This document shows positions 27,610-36,700 of a stretch of DNA of 64,000 nucleotides, in pieces. Every line of letters starts with the position of its first letter. Position 1 is the stretch's first letter. Below the pieces are notes generated by a model. The model was not told the DNA's origin. It was given only the letters and a program-made list of their open reading frames with translations, and made no database searches. The position numbers and the translations under genes were made by a program. Source of the stretch: an uncultured Spiribacter sp. (lineage in GTDB: Bacteria; Pseudomonadota; Gammaproteobacteria; Nitrococcales; Nitrococcaceae); the NCBI GenBank assembly GCA_937884605.1, contig CALGDM010000006.1, positions 1 to 64,000 on the forward strand, written 5' to 3'.

Positions 27610-28010
27610 AGCTGGAGCGAGCGCTCGTAGGCGGCCGAGGCGATATGCGACTCGTGCAGGGTGATGCGCAGCCGATCCAGGGTCCGGGCGGTTTCGCCCA
27701 GCTCACCGGCATGAATGGCGGTCGCCAGCGCGTCGGCGATATGCCGGGCGAGGAACTCCGTGGTGGTGTTGACGCCCTCGAACTCCGGCAGGCTGTCGAG
27801 GTTGGTGAGGTTGTAGCGGCCCAGAATGTCATGCAGCACCGTGCTGGCGCGGGCAATGTCGACGACGACATTGTCGTCATCGAGCCGGTCACGAAAAAAC
27901 GTGGCATCGGTGACATAGGTGGCGCCGTGGAGGGCCTGGGCCGGCCCGAATGTCTCGCCCTGAAAGCTGTGGGCAATCATGAAGTGATCGCGAACGTTGA
28001 CGCGGTACAT
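27606..28010 (-). CDS. 6-pyruvoyltetrahydropterin synthase/QueD-like protein with altered active site
   Basis: A 134-aa T-fold protein aligned end to end with QueD. Of the three zinc histidines, H14 and H28 remain but the third is A30 (LHGATY instead of HGH). The catalytic Cys position is A24, and the Asp-His pair of the catalytic triad is replaced in YNLTNL. The substrate-anchoring Glu (E120 in LHESH) is kept. It may bind a pterin without the usual reaction or catalyse something new. It lies 9 bp after the dehydrogenase gene. Confidence 0.8.
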   Translation of the reverse strand: MYRVNVRDHFMIAHSFQGETFGPAQALHGATYVTDATFFRDRLDDDNVVVDIARASTVLHDILGRYNLTNLDSLPEFEGVNTTTEFLARHIADALATAIHAGELGETARTLDRLRITLHESHIASAAYERSLQL

Positions 28011-28019
28011 GCTATCTCC

Positions 28020-28994
28020 TTAATACTTGATGCGGTGGCAGAGGCCCGGCTGGGTGACGATGCTGTCCATCGCCGCGGGCAGGTCATCGAATGCGGTTTC
28101 GCCGTCGATCAGGCAATCCCAGTGGGCGCGGTGGGCGAGCAGCTCGAGGGCCTTGCGCATGCGCCGGCCGTGGTCCCAGCGCGGGCGCATGGCCGGGGCG
28201 AGCTGCCCGACCTGGCTGGCGCGCAGGGCCAGACGGCCCGAGTGAAAGGCTTCGCCCAGCGGCACCCGTGGCGAGCGGTCACCAAACCAGCTGGCCTCGA
28301 TCACCACGGCCTCGTCCGCGGCAATCTCCAGAGCCAGGGCGAGGCCGGCCTCGCTGGCGCTGGCGTGGATGACCCGATCATTGTCAGGGCGCGCCGCATC
28401 GGGCGCCGTGAAGGCGACGCCCAGCTGTGCGGCGAGTTGCCGGCGATCGGGATTGATGTCCACCAACTCCACCTCGGTGCCGGGCATTTCGGCGCAAAGG
28501 GCTGCAGCCAGGGCGCCCACCACGCCCGCGCCGATCACGCTGATGCGCTCGCCGGCACGGGGCTCGGCGTCCCAGCAGATATTCAGGGCCGTTTCGACAT
28601 TGGCGGCCAGTACGGCACGCTCGGGCGGCAGGTCAGCCGGTAGCGGATAGGCGGCGGCCGCCGGCACGGTGTAACGGCGCTGGTGGGGGTAGAGGCAGAA
28701 CACCGTCTGCCCGATCAGCGTTTCGGGGCCGGCGTCGATCACGCCGACACTCGCGTAGCCGTACTTGACCGGTGCCGGAAAATCCCCCGCCTGGAAGGGT
28801 GCCCGCATGCGGGTCTGCTGGCTGTCGGGAATGCGGCCCTGCCAGACCAGCGATTCGGTGCCATGGCTGATGCCTGAGTAGAGAGCGCGAACGCCCACCG
28901 ACTCCGCCCCCACGGCGGGGACCGCTTCGTCTTGAATCTCGCCGCTGCGCGGCGCCACGACCCAGAAGGCCTGGCTGCTCTGCTGGCTGGTCAC
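28020..28994 (-). CDS. MDR-family (zinc-binding alcohol dehydrogenase-like) oxidoreductase
   Basis: A 324-aa medium-chain dehydrogenase. The Rossmann motif is VIGAGVVGALAAAL and the family block ALYSGISHGTESLVWQG lies near residue 40. The usual structural-zinc cysteine cluster and the catalytic Cys of alcohol dehydrogenases are absent, so it may be zinc-independent. It is the first gene of the minus-strand run (dehydrogenase, PTPS-like, GT4, methyltransferase, flippase-like) and is divergent from the CDP-alcohol transferase gene by 60 bp. Confidence 0.82.
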   Translation of the reverse strand: MTSQQSSQAFWVVAPRSGEIQDEAVPAVGAESVGVRALYSGISHGTESLVWQGRIPDSQQTRMRAPFQAGDFPAPVKYGYASVGVIDAGPETLIGQTVFCLYPHQRRYTVPAAAAYPLPADLPPERAVLAANVETALNICWDAEPRAGERISVIGAGVVGALAAALCAEMPGTEVELVDINPDRRQLAAQLGVAFTAPDAARPDNDRVIHASASEAGLALALEIAADEAVVIEASWFGDRSPRVPLGEAFHSGRLALRASQVGQLAPAMRPRWDHGRRMRKALELLAHRAHWDCLIDGETAFDDLPAAMDSIVTQPGLCHRIKY

Positions 28995-29054
28995 GCCGAT
29001 GCTGTCCTCATGCTGCTAGAATCCGGGAATTGACTCGGAAACCGGAGCGTAGCA

Positions 29055-29771
29055 TTGGTTCCTCCCGCGACCGACGATTCGCCACTGCAGATCCTGCCCG
29101 ATTTGCTGGTGGCTGCCATTGTGCTGACGGCGGCGGCTGGCGGGCTGCAGCAGGCACTGGATTTGCCCGCGGGCGTACTGCCGCTGGCGCTTGCCGCCTA
29201 CACGGCGCTGGCTCTGCTGGTCTGGCGTCTGTTGGGCAACCGGGCGCTGACGCCGGCCGATCGGGTGACCATGGGGCGCGGCCTGCTGGTGATGCTGCTG
29301 ATCGGGCTTCTGCCCGCCGCCGGCACCGGTCCGAACGTGGCCATGTTGCCCTTCGCGGTTGGCATGACGGCATTTCTGCTCGATGGTGTCGACGGCTGGG
29401 TCGCACGACGCCTGGGATGCCAGACCGCCGCGGGCGCCCGCTTTGATATGGAACTGGATGCCGTTCTGCTGCTGGTGCTGACGCTGTGGCTGCTACGGCT
29501 TGATCTGGCGGGCGCCTGGGTCCTGGCCATCGGCGCTTGGCGCTATGCATTCATCCTTGCAGGTTACTGGCGTCCTGCGCTGCGCCGGCCTCTGCCGCCT
29601 TCGCAGCGCCGCCGGATGATCTGCGGGGTTCAGACCGGCGCCCTGGTGGTATTGCTGGCACCGGATTTTCCGACGCTCTGGGTCGCGCCTGTGGCTGCCG
29701 TGCTGCTGATCCTGCTCAGCTATTCCTTTATCGTGGATGGGGTCGCGTTATGGCGGCCCGCCGATCATTGA
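29055..29771 (+). CDS. CDP-alcohol phosphatidyltransferase
   Basis: A 238-aa membrane protein with a perfect family motif: DGVDGWVAR, then eight residues, G, three residues, D, three residues, D (LLDGVDGWVARRLG then GARFDMELD). These enzymes transfer a phosphoalcohol from a CDP-alcohol to another alcohol. The N-terminus has two or three extra spans. TTG at 29055 is chosen because GGAG lies eight bases upstream. The alcohol acceptor is unknown. It is followed 11 bp later by yceI. Confidence 0.86.
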   Translation: MVPPATDDSPLQILPDLLVAAIVLTAAAGGLQQALDLPAGVLPLALAAYTALALLVWRLLGNRALTPADRVTMGRGLLVMLLIGLLPAAGTGPNVAMLPFAVGMTAFLLDGVDGWVARRLGCQTAAGARFDMELDAVLLLVLTLWLLRLDLAGAWVLAIGAWRYAFILAGYWRPALRRPLPPSQRRRMICGVQTGALVVLLAPDFPTLWVAPVAAVLLILLSYSFIVDGVALWRPADH

Positions 29772-29782
29772 GGAGATCTCTC

Positions 29783-30379
29783 ATGCTTCGACAGTTGATG
29801 CGCTCGACGGCCCTGCTGGTTGTGCTGGGCCTGATGTCGACACCGATCCAGGCCGAGCCGGAGCGCTTTCGGCTGGATGAAAGCCATATCAGCGTTGGCT
29901 TTCTGATCGGGCATGCCCGTTTCGCTGATGTTCTTGGTCAGTTCACCGATGTCAGCGGTGGCTTCCGCTACGACGCCGAGACCCGGACATTGCATTCGGG
30001 ACGGGTTGAAGTGGCCGCTGCCAGTGTCTTTACCGGCCACGACGAACGCGATGGTCATGTGCGTGACGATGACTTTCTGGCGGCGGACGCCCATCCGGCG
30101 ATTGTCTTCGAGGCCAGCGGCTACGAGCCCACGGGCGAGCGCGAGGGGATCCTGCGCGGCGAGCTGACCCTGCTCGGGGTGACGCGGCCCATCGAGCTGG
30201 ATCTGACCCTCAACCGGCGTGGCGCCCATCCCATTGGCGGTGCCGACACCCTGGGCGGGTCGGCGCGGGGCGCGATCCGGCGCAGCGAATTCGGCATGGA
30301 TTACGGGCTCGAGGGGGATCTGGTGGGTGACCGCGTCGAGCTGATCATCGAGTTCGAAGCCATCCGTCAGGATGACTGA
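29783..30379 (+). CDS. yceI: YceI-family periplasmic lipocalin-like protein
   Basis: A 198-aa exported protein. The signal peptide ends near residue 24 (TPIQA). The mature part has the YceI pattern: FRLDESHISVGFLIGH, DERDGHVRDDDFL, and a conserved ending with SEFGMDYGLEGDLVGDRVEL. YceI proteins have a lipocalin-like barrel that can hold polyisoprenoids. AGGAG lies seven bases before ATG 29783; the frame upstream is read-through of the previous gene. It overlaps the patatin gene by 8 bp. Confidence 0.9.
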   Translation: MLRQLMRSTALLVVLGLMSTPIQAEPERFRLDESHISVGFLIGHARFADVLGQFTDVSGGFRYDAETRTLHSGRVEVAAASVFTGHDERDGHVRDDDFLAADAHPAIVFEASGYEPTGEREGILRGELTLLGVTRPIELDLTLNRRGAHPIGGADTLGGSARGAIRRSEFGMDYGLEGDLVGDRVELIIEFEAIRQDD

Positions 30380-31205
30380 ATCACGCGAGGCGTCCCCGGG
30401 CCGGCGCATCGGCCTGGCCCTGGGCGGCGGCGCCGCGCGGGGATGGGCGCATATCGGCGTCATCCGGGCCTTGCGCGAGCAGGGCATCGAGCCGTCGGTC
30501 ATGGCCGGGACATCGGTGGGGGCCATCGTTGCCGCCATGTTCTGCAATGGCCGGCTGGATGCGTTTGAGACCTGGGTGCGATCGCTCAAGCGCCGTGATG
30601 TGCTGAGCTACATTGACGTCAACCTGGGGCACGGCGGCTTCATCCAGGGTCATCGCCTGATGACGCAGCTCGATCGCACGCTGGGGGCGGTGGACTTCGG
30701 TGCCCTGCAGCGGCCGTTGGGTGTGGTGGCCACGGATCTGTACAGCGGTCAGGAGCGTTGGTTGCGCAAGGGCGATCTGGCCACCGCCGTGCGGGCCTCA
30801 ATGGCTTTGCCCGGGCTTTTTACCCCGGTCTACCGCGATGCCGAGTGGCTGGCCGACGGCGGGCTGGTCAATCCGGTGCCCATTTCGCTGTGCCATGCGA
30901 TGGGGGCCGACCGGGTGATTGCGGTCAACCTCAGCGACGGGTTGATGGGGCGGCGCATTCCGGCCCAACCCGCCGATGCCAGCGCCCCGCCGGGGGTGTT
31001 CGATGTGATTGCCACGGCGGTGAACGTGATGCAGGACCGCATCACCCGCAGCCGCATGGCGGGTGATCCCCCGGATCTGCTGATTGCCCCGCAGCTTGCC
31101 CACATTGATCTGCTGGAACTGCATCGCGCCGACGACGCCATTGCCGAGGGCGAGGCGGCGGTTGCCCGTCTGCAGCCGGCCATCGAGACCTTCCTGCGCG
31201 ACTAG
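30372..31205 (+). CDS. Patatin-like phospholipase (RssA family)
   Basis: A 277-aa cytoplasmic lipid hydrolase with a Ser-Asp dyad. The oxyanion loop is GGGAARGWAHIG, the nucleophile Ser is in GTSVG, and the catalytic Asp is in ADGGLVNPVP. It is predicted to cleave acyl esters of phospholipids or lysophospholipids. It overlaps yceI by 8 bp on the same strand and the convergent kinase gene by 4 bp. Confidence 0.88.
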   Translation: MTESREASPGRRIGLALGGGAARGWAHIGVIRALREQGIEPSVMAGTSVGAIVAAMFCNGRLDAFETWVRSLKRRDVLSYIDVNLGHGGFIQGHRLMTQLDRTLGAVDFGALQRPLGVVATDLYSGQERWLRKGDLATAVRASMALPGLFTPVYRDAEWLADGGLVNPVPISLCHAMGADRVIAVNLSDGLMGRRIPAQPADASAPPGVFDVIATAVNVMQDRITRSRMAGDPPDLLIAPQLAHIDLLELHRADDAIAEGEAAVARLQPAIETFLRD

Positions 31206-32215
31206 CCGCTCAGCGCGACAATGCGGTTGAGCACCGGCCAGGCCACCAGCATCTGGGCAAACCGAACCGTGGATGGCTGCGCCGCCCCGTTACCCGGATC
31301 ACCCGCCGGCGCGTCGAGCCCGACGAACGCCGAGATCGCGTATTCCAGGGTTTCCAGGGCCGTCGGCGCCATATAGCCGTCCACATGCAGCACATTCACC
31401 GACTGGCCACGAAACTGGCTGGGCACGGTGGCCAGCATGAACGGCATGGCCGTCTGGCGGGTCATGTTGCTCAGATCGACCGGCAGGAACAGCGACTGCT
31501 GGTCGTCGTCGCGGGGCGTTACGATGAGCTCCAGGTGATAGCAGGTTTCGGGGATTTCGGCGCTCAGCTGACCCACTGCCAGTTCACTGAGTTCGCTGGG
31601 GTGAATACGCAGGATGACGTCTGCGACATCCTGCTGGCCGGCAATCCAGCGTTCGTACTGATCGGCGCGCCGCTCGATTTCAGCCGCGGCGTCGGATTCT
31701 GCATAGCCCCGCTCCCGGGTGTCACGGCGCTGTTTCCAGTCGCGTTTCACCGCCGCGGCGGTGTCCACATAAACCGAGAAGTCGAGCAGCGGGCGAAAGG
31801 CCGGATAGAGGGTATGCAGCCCCTCGATGACCACCACCGGCGTCGGCGTGTGCAGGCGAGGCGCGCGAAATGCGCCCGACGCATGGTCATAGACCGGCAC
31901 CTCGACGGCTTCGCCGGCACGCAGGCGCTTGATATGGCTGACGGCGCGATCCAGGTGGTTGGCCTCGGGGTCCAGCGGCGTGCGCCCGGACACGCGGCGC
32001 GTGGCACGGTCTTCGGCATGATAGCCATCAAGGCTGATCTGGCTGACCCGCTCGGCGCCCAGCAGCCACTCGATGCCCTGGGTATAGGTGCTCTTGCCGC
32101 TGCCGCTGTCGCCGGCGACACCGATAATGATCGGCCGCTCCCGTGCCGCCAGTCGGGCCGGCAACTGATTGGCGCCGGGGCGCGGCGCCTTGTCGGGGGA
32201 AAAGCTGGCTGTCAT
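31202..32215 (-). CDS. Phosphoribulokinase-like P-loop kinase
   Basis: A 337-aa kinase. The P-loop GVAGDSGSGKST is at 32-43. SLDGYHAEDRATRR, ANHLDRAVSHIKRLRAGEAV and VVIEGLHTLYPAFRPLLDFS match PRK-type enzymes of the longer (about 330-aa) kind rather than the shorter proteobacterial Calvin-cycle PRK. No RuBisCO or other Calvin gene lies nearby, so the substrate is uncertain. A start at 32245 is also possible; ATG 32215 has AGGTCGAG upstream. It is divergent from rraA by 146 bp. Confidence 0.7.
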   Translation of the reverse strand: MTASFSPDKAPRPGANQLPARLAARERPIIIGVAGDSGSGKSTYTQGIEWLLGAERVSQISLDGYHAEDRATRRVSGRTPLDPEANHLDRAVSHIKRLRAGEAVEVPVYDHASGAFRAPRLHTPTPVVVIEGLHTLYPAFRPLLDFSVYVDTAAAVKRDWKQRRDTRERGYAESDAAAEIERRADQYERWIAGQQDVADVILRIHPSELSELAVGQLSAEIPETCYHLELIVTPRDDDQQSLFLPVDLSNMTRQTAMPFMLATVPSQFRGQSVNVLHVDGYMAPTALETLEYAISAFVGLDAPAGDPGNGAAQPSTVRFAQMLVAWPVLNRIVALSG

Positions 32216-32361
32216 CACTCGACCTGCGCCGCCATCCGGCCACATGGGCCGCGTAGCGGTATTGTCCGCCGCCGCAGCGGCGTGTCAAACCGGACCGCTT
32301 GCGGAGTTGCTCGCAAATCAGTGGACGGTTAGCGTTGGGGCATCATCCAAGGAGTCCCGGA

Positions 32362-32841
32362 ATGGCAATCAAGACGACTGATCTTTGCGACGACCATGCC
32401 GATGCGCTGCGCGTGCTGGCCCCGATCTTCGGCGACTACGGCGGCCGCCACGGCTTTGCCGGCGTGATACAGACCGTCAAGACGTTCGAGGACAACAGCC
32501 GTGTCCGGGAGGTGCTCGAGACCCCGGGTGACGGCCGGGTGCTGGTCGTCGACGGCTCGGGATCGCTGCGCTGCGCGCTGATGGGCGATCAGCTTGCGGC
32601 CAAGGCGCGGGACAACGGCTGGGCGGGGCTGCTGGTGTATGGCTGTGTGCGTGATGCGGCCGACCTGGCCGATCTGGATATCGGCATCAAGGCGCTCAAC
32701 ACCCATCCGTGCCGCAGTCAGCCCGAGGGCGCCGGCGAAGTCGGCGTGGTGGTGACCCTGGCCGGCGCCACGATGACCCCCGGCGAGTGGCTCTGCGCTG
32801 ATCGCGACGGTATTGTGATCGCAGAACAAGCGCTGGCGTAA
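32362..32841 (+). CDS. rraA: RNase E activity regulator RraA
   Basis: A 159-aa protein of the RraA family, trimeric in relatives. It has TTDLCDDHADALRVL, PIFGDYGGRHGFAG, LVVDGSGSLRCALMGDQLA and YGCVRDA, all typical. RraA binds RNase E and slows RNA decay in E. coli. Some relatives are aldolases, but the match here is to the regulator group. AAGGAG lies eight bases before ATG 32362. The 146-bp upstream region holds no promoter I would call with confidence. Confidence 0.9.
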   Translation: MAIKTTDLCDDHADALRVLAPIFGDYGGRHGFAGVIQTVKTFEDNSRVREVLETPGDGRVLVVDGSGSLRCALMGDQLAAKARDNGWAGLLVYGCVRDAADLADLDIGIKALNTHPCRSQPEGAGEVGVVVTLAGATMTPGEWLCADRDGIVIAEQALA

Positions 32842-32871
32842 CCGGCGCGACGACCACTGGAGGAGAGGCTG

Positions 32872-33330
32872 ATGCCCAATACCATGCGATCGCTGCTGCG
32901 CGAGGGAAATGGATCCCTTCAGGCACTGGGGCCGGAGAGTACGGTCGCGGATGCCGTCGCGCTCATGAACCGTCGCAACATCGGCGCCGTGCTGGTGATG
33001 ACGCCCGACGAGTCCCTGCTGGGTATCTTTACCGAGCGCGATGTGCTGCGGCGGGTTCTGGGTGAGCGGCTCGATCCCGCGACCACGCCCCTCGAGGCGG
33101 TCATGACCCGAGAGGTATTCTGGATCGGTCCCGCCGGCACCACCGATCAGGCCCTTGCCCTGGTGGCCGAGCGCAATGTCCGGCATCTGCCGGTCATGGA
33201 CGAGCAGCATGTGCTGGGAATGGTGTCGGTGCGGGATCTGAGTGCCGCCGTCGTGCGCGAGCGCGACATGGAGGTGGCGGCGCTGACCAGCTACATGCAC
33301 GGCAGTTACACGGGATACGCTGATGGCTGA
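32872..33330 (+). CDS. CBS-domain-pair protein
   Basis: A 152-aa protein made of two CBS motifs and nothing else: STVADAVALMNRRNIGAVLV then GTTDQALALVAERNVRHLPV. Such proteins sense adenine nucleotides or SAM and control unknown partners. The ribosome-binding site is strong (GGAGGAGAG at 32859-32867) and fully complementary over nine bases to the C/U tract of the candidate small RNA at 9441-9498. It overlaps hslR by 8 bp. Confidence 0.88.
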   Translation: MPNTMRSLLREGNGSLQALGPESTVADAVALMNRRNIGAVLVMTPDESLLGIFTERDVLRRVLGERLDPATTPLEAVMTREVFWIGPAGTTDQALALVAERNVRHLPVMDEQHVLGMVSVRDLSAAVVRERDMEVAALTSYMHGSYTGYADG

Positions 33331-33712
33331 ATCGGTGCGCCTGGACCGCTGGCTGTGGGCGGCGCGTTTTTTCAAGACCCGACGGCTGGCGGTGGATGCG
33401 ATCAAGGGCGGTAAGGTCGATGTCGATGGTGTGCGCGCCAAACCGGCCCGGGCGGTTCGCGCCGGTCAGCGGCTGGTGATCCGCAAGGGCCCCCAGACCT
33501 TCGAGGTCGACGTCGAGGGCCTGGCCGAACAGCGCGGTCCGGCCCCTCAGGCCCAGGCCCTGTACACCGAGACCGACGCCAGTGTCCGCGACCGCGAGCG
33601 CCAGCGCGACGAGCTGCGGGCGGCCGCCGCCGCCCAGCCGCGCCCCGATCATCGCCCCGATCGCCGCGACCGACAGCGTCTGGCAGCCTTCAAGCGGAGC
33701 GGCCGCGACTGA
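33323..33712 (+). CDS. hslR: Ribosome-associated heat shock protein Hsp15 (S4 domain)
   Basis: A 129-aa RNA-binding protein. The S4 domain is at the N-terminus (VRLDRWLWAARFFKTRRLA, then GGKVDVDGVRAKPARAV). The C-terminus is rich in Arg, Asp and Gln, as in Hsp15. In E. coli it rescues stalled 50S subunits carrying nascent chains. It overlaps the CBS gene and its stop abuts the stop of the convergent uvrA gene with no base between them. Confidence 0.9.
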   Translation: MAESVRLDRWLWAARFFKTRRLAVDAIKGGKVDVDGVRAKPARAVRAGQRLVIRKGPQTFEVDVEGLAEQRGPAPQAQALYTETDASVRDRERQRDELRAAAAAQPRPDHRPDRRDRQRLAAFKRSGRD

Positions 33713-36700
33713 TCAGCGACCCGCGCCCATGAACTCGCCGAGCAGTCGTCCGGTGTGGGATGTGGTGTTGCGGCAGACCTGCTCGGGGGTGCCCTGGGCA
33801 ACGATCTGCCCGCCGCCATCGCCACCTTCCGGGCCCAGATCGATCAGCCAATCCGCCTCGGCGAGGATGTCGAGGTTGTGCTCGATCACGACGACGCTAT
33901 GGCCTGCCTCCACCAACCGATGGAGCACGCCGATCAGCCGTTCGACGTCGGCGATGTGCAGCCCCACCGTGGGCTCATCGAGGATGTAGAGCGTCTTTGC
34001 CGCGCGCGCACCACCGCTATCGGGGCGTGCCTTGGCCAGTTCACTGACCAGCTTGATGCGCTGCGCCTCGCCGCCGGAGAGCGTCGGGCTGGGCTGGCCG
34101 AGGGTCAGATAGCCCAGGCCCGTGTCGCGCAGCAGTCCGAGGGTGTGGTGGAGGCGATGATGGGCGGCAAAAAAGTCCACCGCCCGGTCGATCTCCATGT
34201 TCAGCACTTCGCCGATCGAGCAGCCCCGCCAGGTCACCGCGAGCGTCTCGGGGGTAAAGCGCTGTCCGTGGCAGCTCTCGCAGGGCACGGTCACATCCGG
34301 CAGAAAATTCATTTCCACCCGGCGCATGCCCTGACCCTCGCACTCCGGGCAGCGGCCCTCACGGGTGTTAAAGGAAAACCGCCCGGGGCCGTAGCCACGG
34401 ATACGGGCCTCTTCGGTCTGGGCGAACAATCGCCGGATCTCGTCGTAAATGCCCACATAGGTGGCAGGGCATGAGCGCGGCGTCTTGCCAATGGGGGTCT
34501 GGTCCACCTCGAGGATGCGATCGAGTGATTCCCAGCCAGTGATGGTTCGGCAGCCATGGGTCGGGCGATCGGGATCGCCGCGGCGCCCCAGGCGGCCGGC
34601 GAGGCTGCCGTGCAGGACGTCGCGGACCAGCGTGCTCTTGCCCGATCCGGATACCCCGCTGACGCCGATCAGGCGCGCCAGCGGCAGGCGGGCGTTGACC
34701 CGGCGCAGGTTGTGAGCCTGCACACCGGTGAGTTCGATGGCATCGGCCTCGTGTGGATCGCGGCGTTGACCGCGCAGGGGATGCACCAATGGATGGGCCA
34801 GAGCGCGCCCGGTCACCGAATCGGGGTTGTCGAGCAACTCCTCGAGGCGCCCCTCGGCGACGATGCGACCGCCCTCAATCCCTGCGCCGGGGCCCAGATC
34901 AATGACATGCTCGGCCCGGCGAATGGTGTCCTCGTCATGCTCGACCACCACCAGGGTGTTGCCCTTGGCCTCGAGGGCCGAAAGGGTATCCAGCAGCATG
35001 CGGTTGTCGCGGGCATGCAGGCCGATGGTGGGTTCGTCGAGGATGTAGCAAACACCCTGGAGGTTAGAGCCGAGCTGCGCGGCCAGCCGGATGCGCTGCG
35101 CCTCGCCTCCGGACAGGGTGGGTGCAGCCCGGTCAAGGGTCAGATAACCCAGGCCGACCGCCTCGAGAAAGCCGAGACGACTTTTGATCTCCGCGATGAC
35201 GTCATCGGCAATCACCGCCTGGCGGGGCTCGAGGGCGACATCCCGGAAAAACGCCGCCGCCTGTTCCACCGAAAACTCGCCATAATCGGCGATGCCGCGA
35301 TCCAGAAAACGCACCGACAGGGCCTCGGGCCGAAGCCGATGGCCATGGCAGGCCGGACACGGACGAGCCGGATCAGCGTCGGTCTGGCGCCATTGACGCT
35401 CCTCGCCGGTCTGATCGGCATCAAAGCCCTGGATCAGCACCCCGGTGCCGTAGCAGCGCGGGCACCAGCCGTGTCGGGTGTTGTAGGAAAAAAGCCGCGG
35501 GTCGAGCGGGGCAAAACTGCGGTTGCAGCCCGGACAGGCGCGCTGGGTGGAATACAGCGTCGACTCGCCGTCGGCGGGGGCGACCCGGACCTGTCCCTTA
35601 CCATAGCCGAGGGCGTGCTCCAGGGCGCTGTCCAGCGCCTTCTCCCGCGCGGGATCGGGCGTCAGTGTAGCCACTGGCAGGTCGATGTCATGCTCCTGAT
35701 AGCGATCCAGACGCGGCCAGTTATCGGTGGGCAGATCCTGGCCGTCGACCCGCAAGTGGGTGAACCCCTTGCCGGCCGCCCACTGGGCCAGATCGGTGTA
35801 ATAGCCCTTGCGCGCCACCACCAGCGGTGCGTACAGCGTAATGGCCGCGCCCCGGTGATCTTCCAGCAGCCGGGCGGCGATGGACGCCTGGCTCTGCTCC
35901 TGGATGGGTCGGTCACATTGCGGGCAGTACTGCGTGCCCAGCTTGACGAATAAAAGTCGCAGAAAATGGTGGAGCTCGGTCATCGTCGCGACGGTGCTCT
36001 TTTGCCCGCCGCGACTGGTGCGCTGCTCGATGGCCACGGTTGGCGGGATACCGAACACGGCATCGACGTCGGGTCGTGCTGCGGGCTGCACGAACTGACG
36101 GGCATAGGCGTTGAGCGATTCCAGATAACGCCGCTGACCTTCGTTGAAAAGGATATCGAAGGCGACTGTGCTTTTGCCCGACCCCGACAGCCCGGTGATG
36201 ACCGTGAGCTTTTCCTGGGGGATGGACACATCAATGCCGCGCAGGTTGTGCTCGCGGGCATTGCGGATCTCGATGGCCTTTGGGGGGCTGTCCGGGGCGA
36301 CGGGGCCGGAGGTCTCGGCCACCGCCGTGGCGGCGTCGACGGGAGCGGACTGCTCGGCCAGATAGCGCTTGAGCGCGATGCCGGTATGGCTTGCCTCGAC
36401 CTGCATGACCGTGGCGGGCGGACCGGCCGCCAGCAGTTGGCCGCCACCGGTGCCGCCCTCGGGGCCCAGGTCAACCAGCCAGTCCGCGGCGCTCATGACG
36501 TCGAGGTTATGCTCGATGAGGATCACCGAGTGACCCACGGTCAGCAACCGCTCGAGGGCGGTGAGCAGTACCCGGATATCCTCGAAGTGCAGGCCGGTGG
36601 TGGGCTCGTCAAACAGAAACAGCTTATGGCCGCCGCCACGCCGGCGCGCCTTGGCCAGATGTCCGGCCAGCTTGAGACGCTGCGCCTCGCCGCCGGAGAG

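Noticed and set aside
32216-32361. Promoter or riboswitch in the 146-bp region between the kinase gene and rraA
   Set aside because: No -35/-10 pair with good match and no recognisable riboswitch fold; only the rraA ribosome-binding site is clear.
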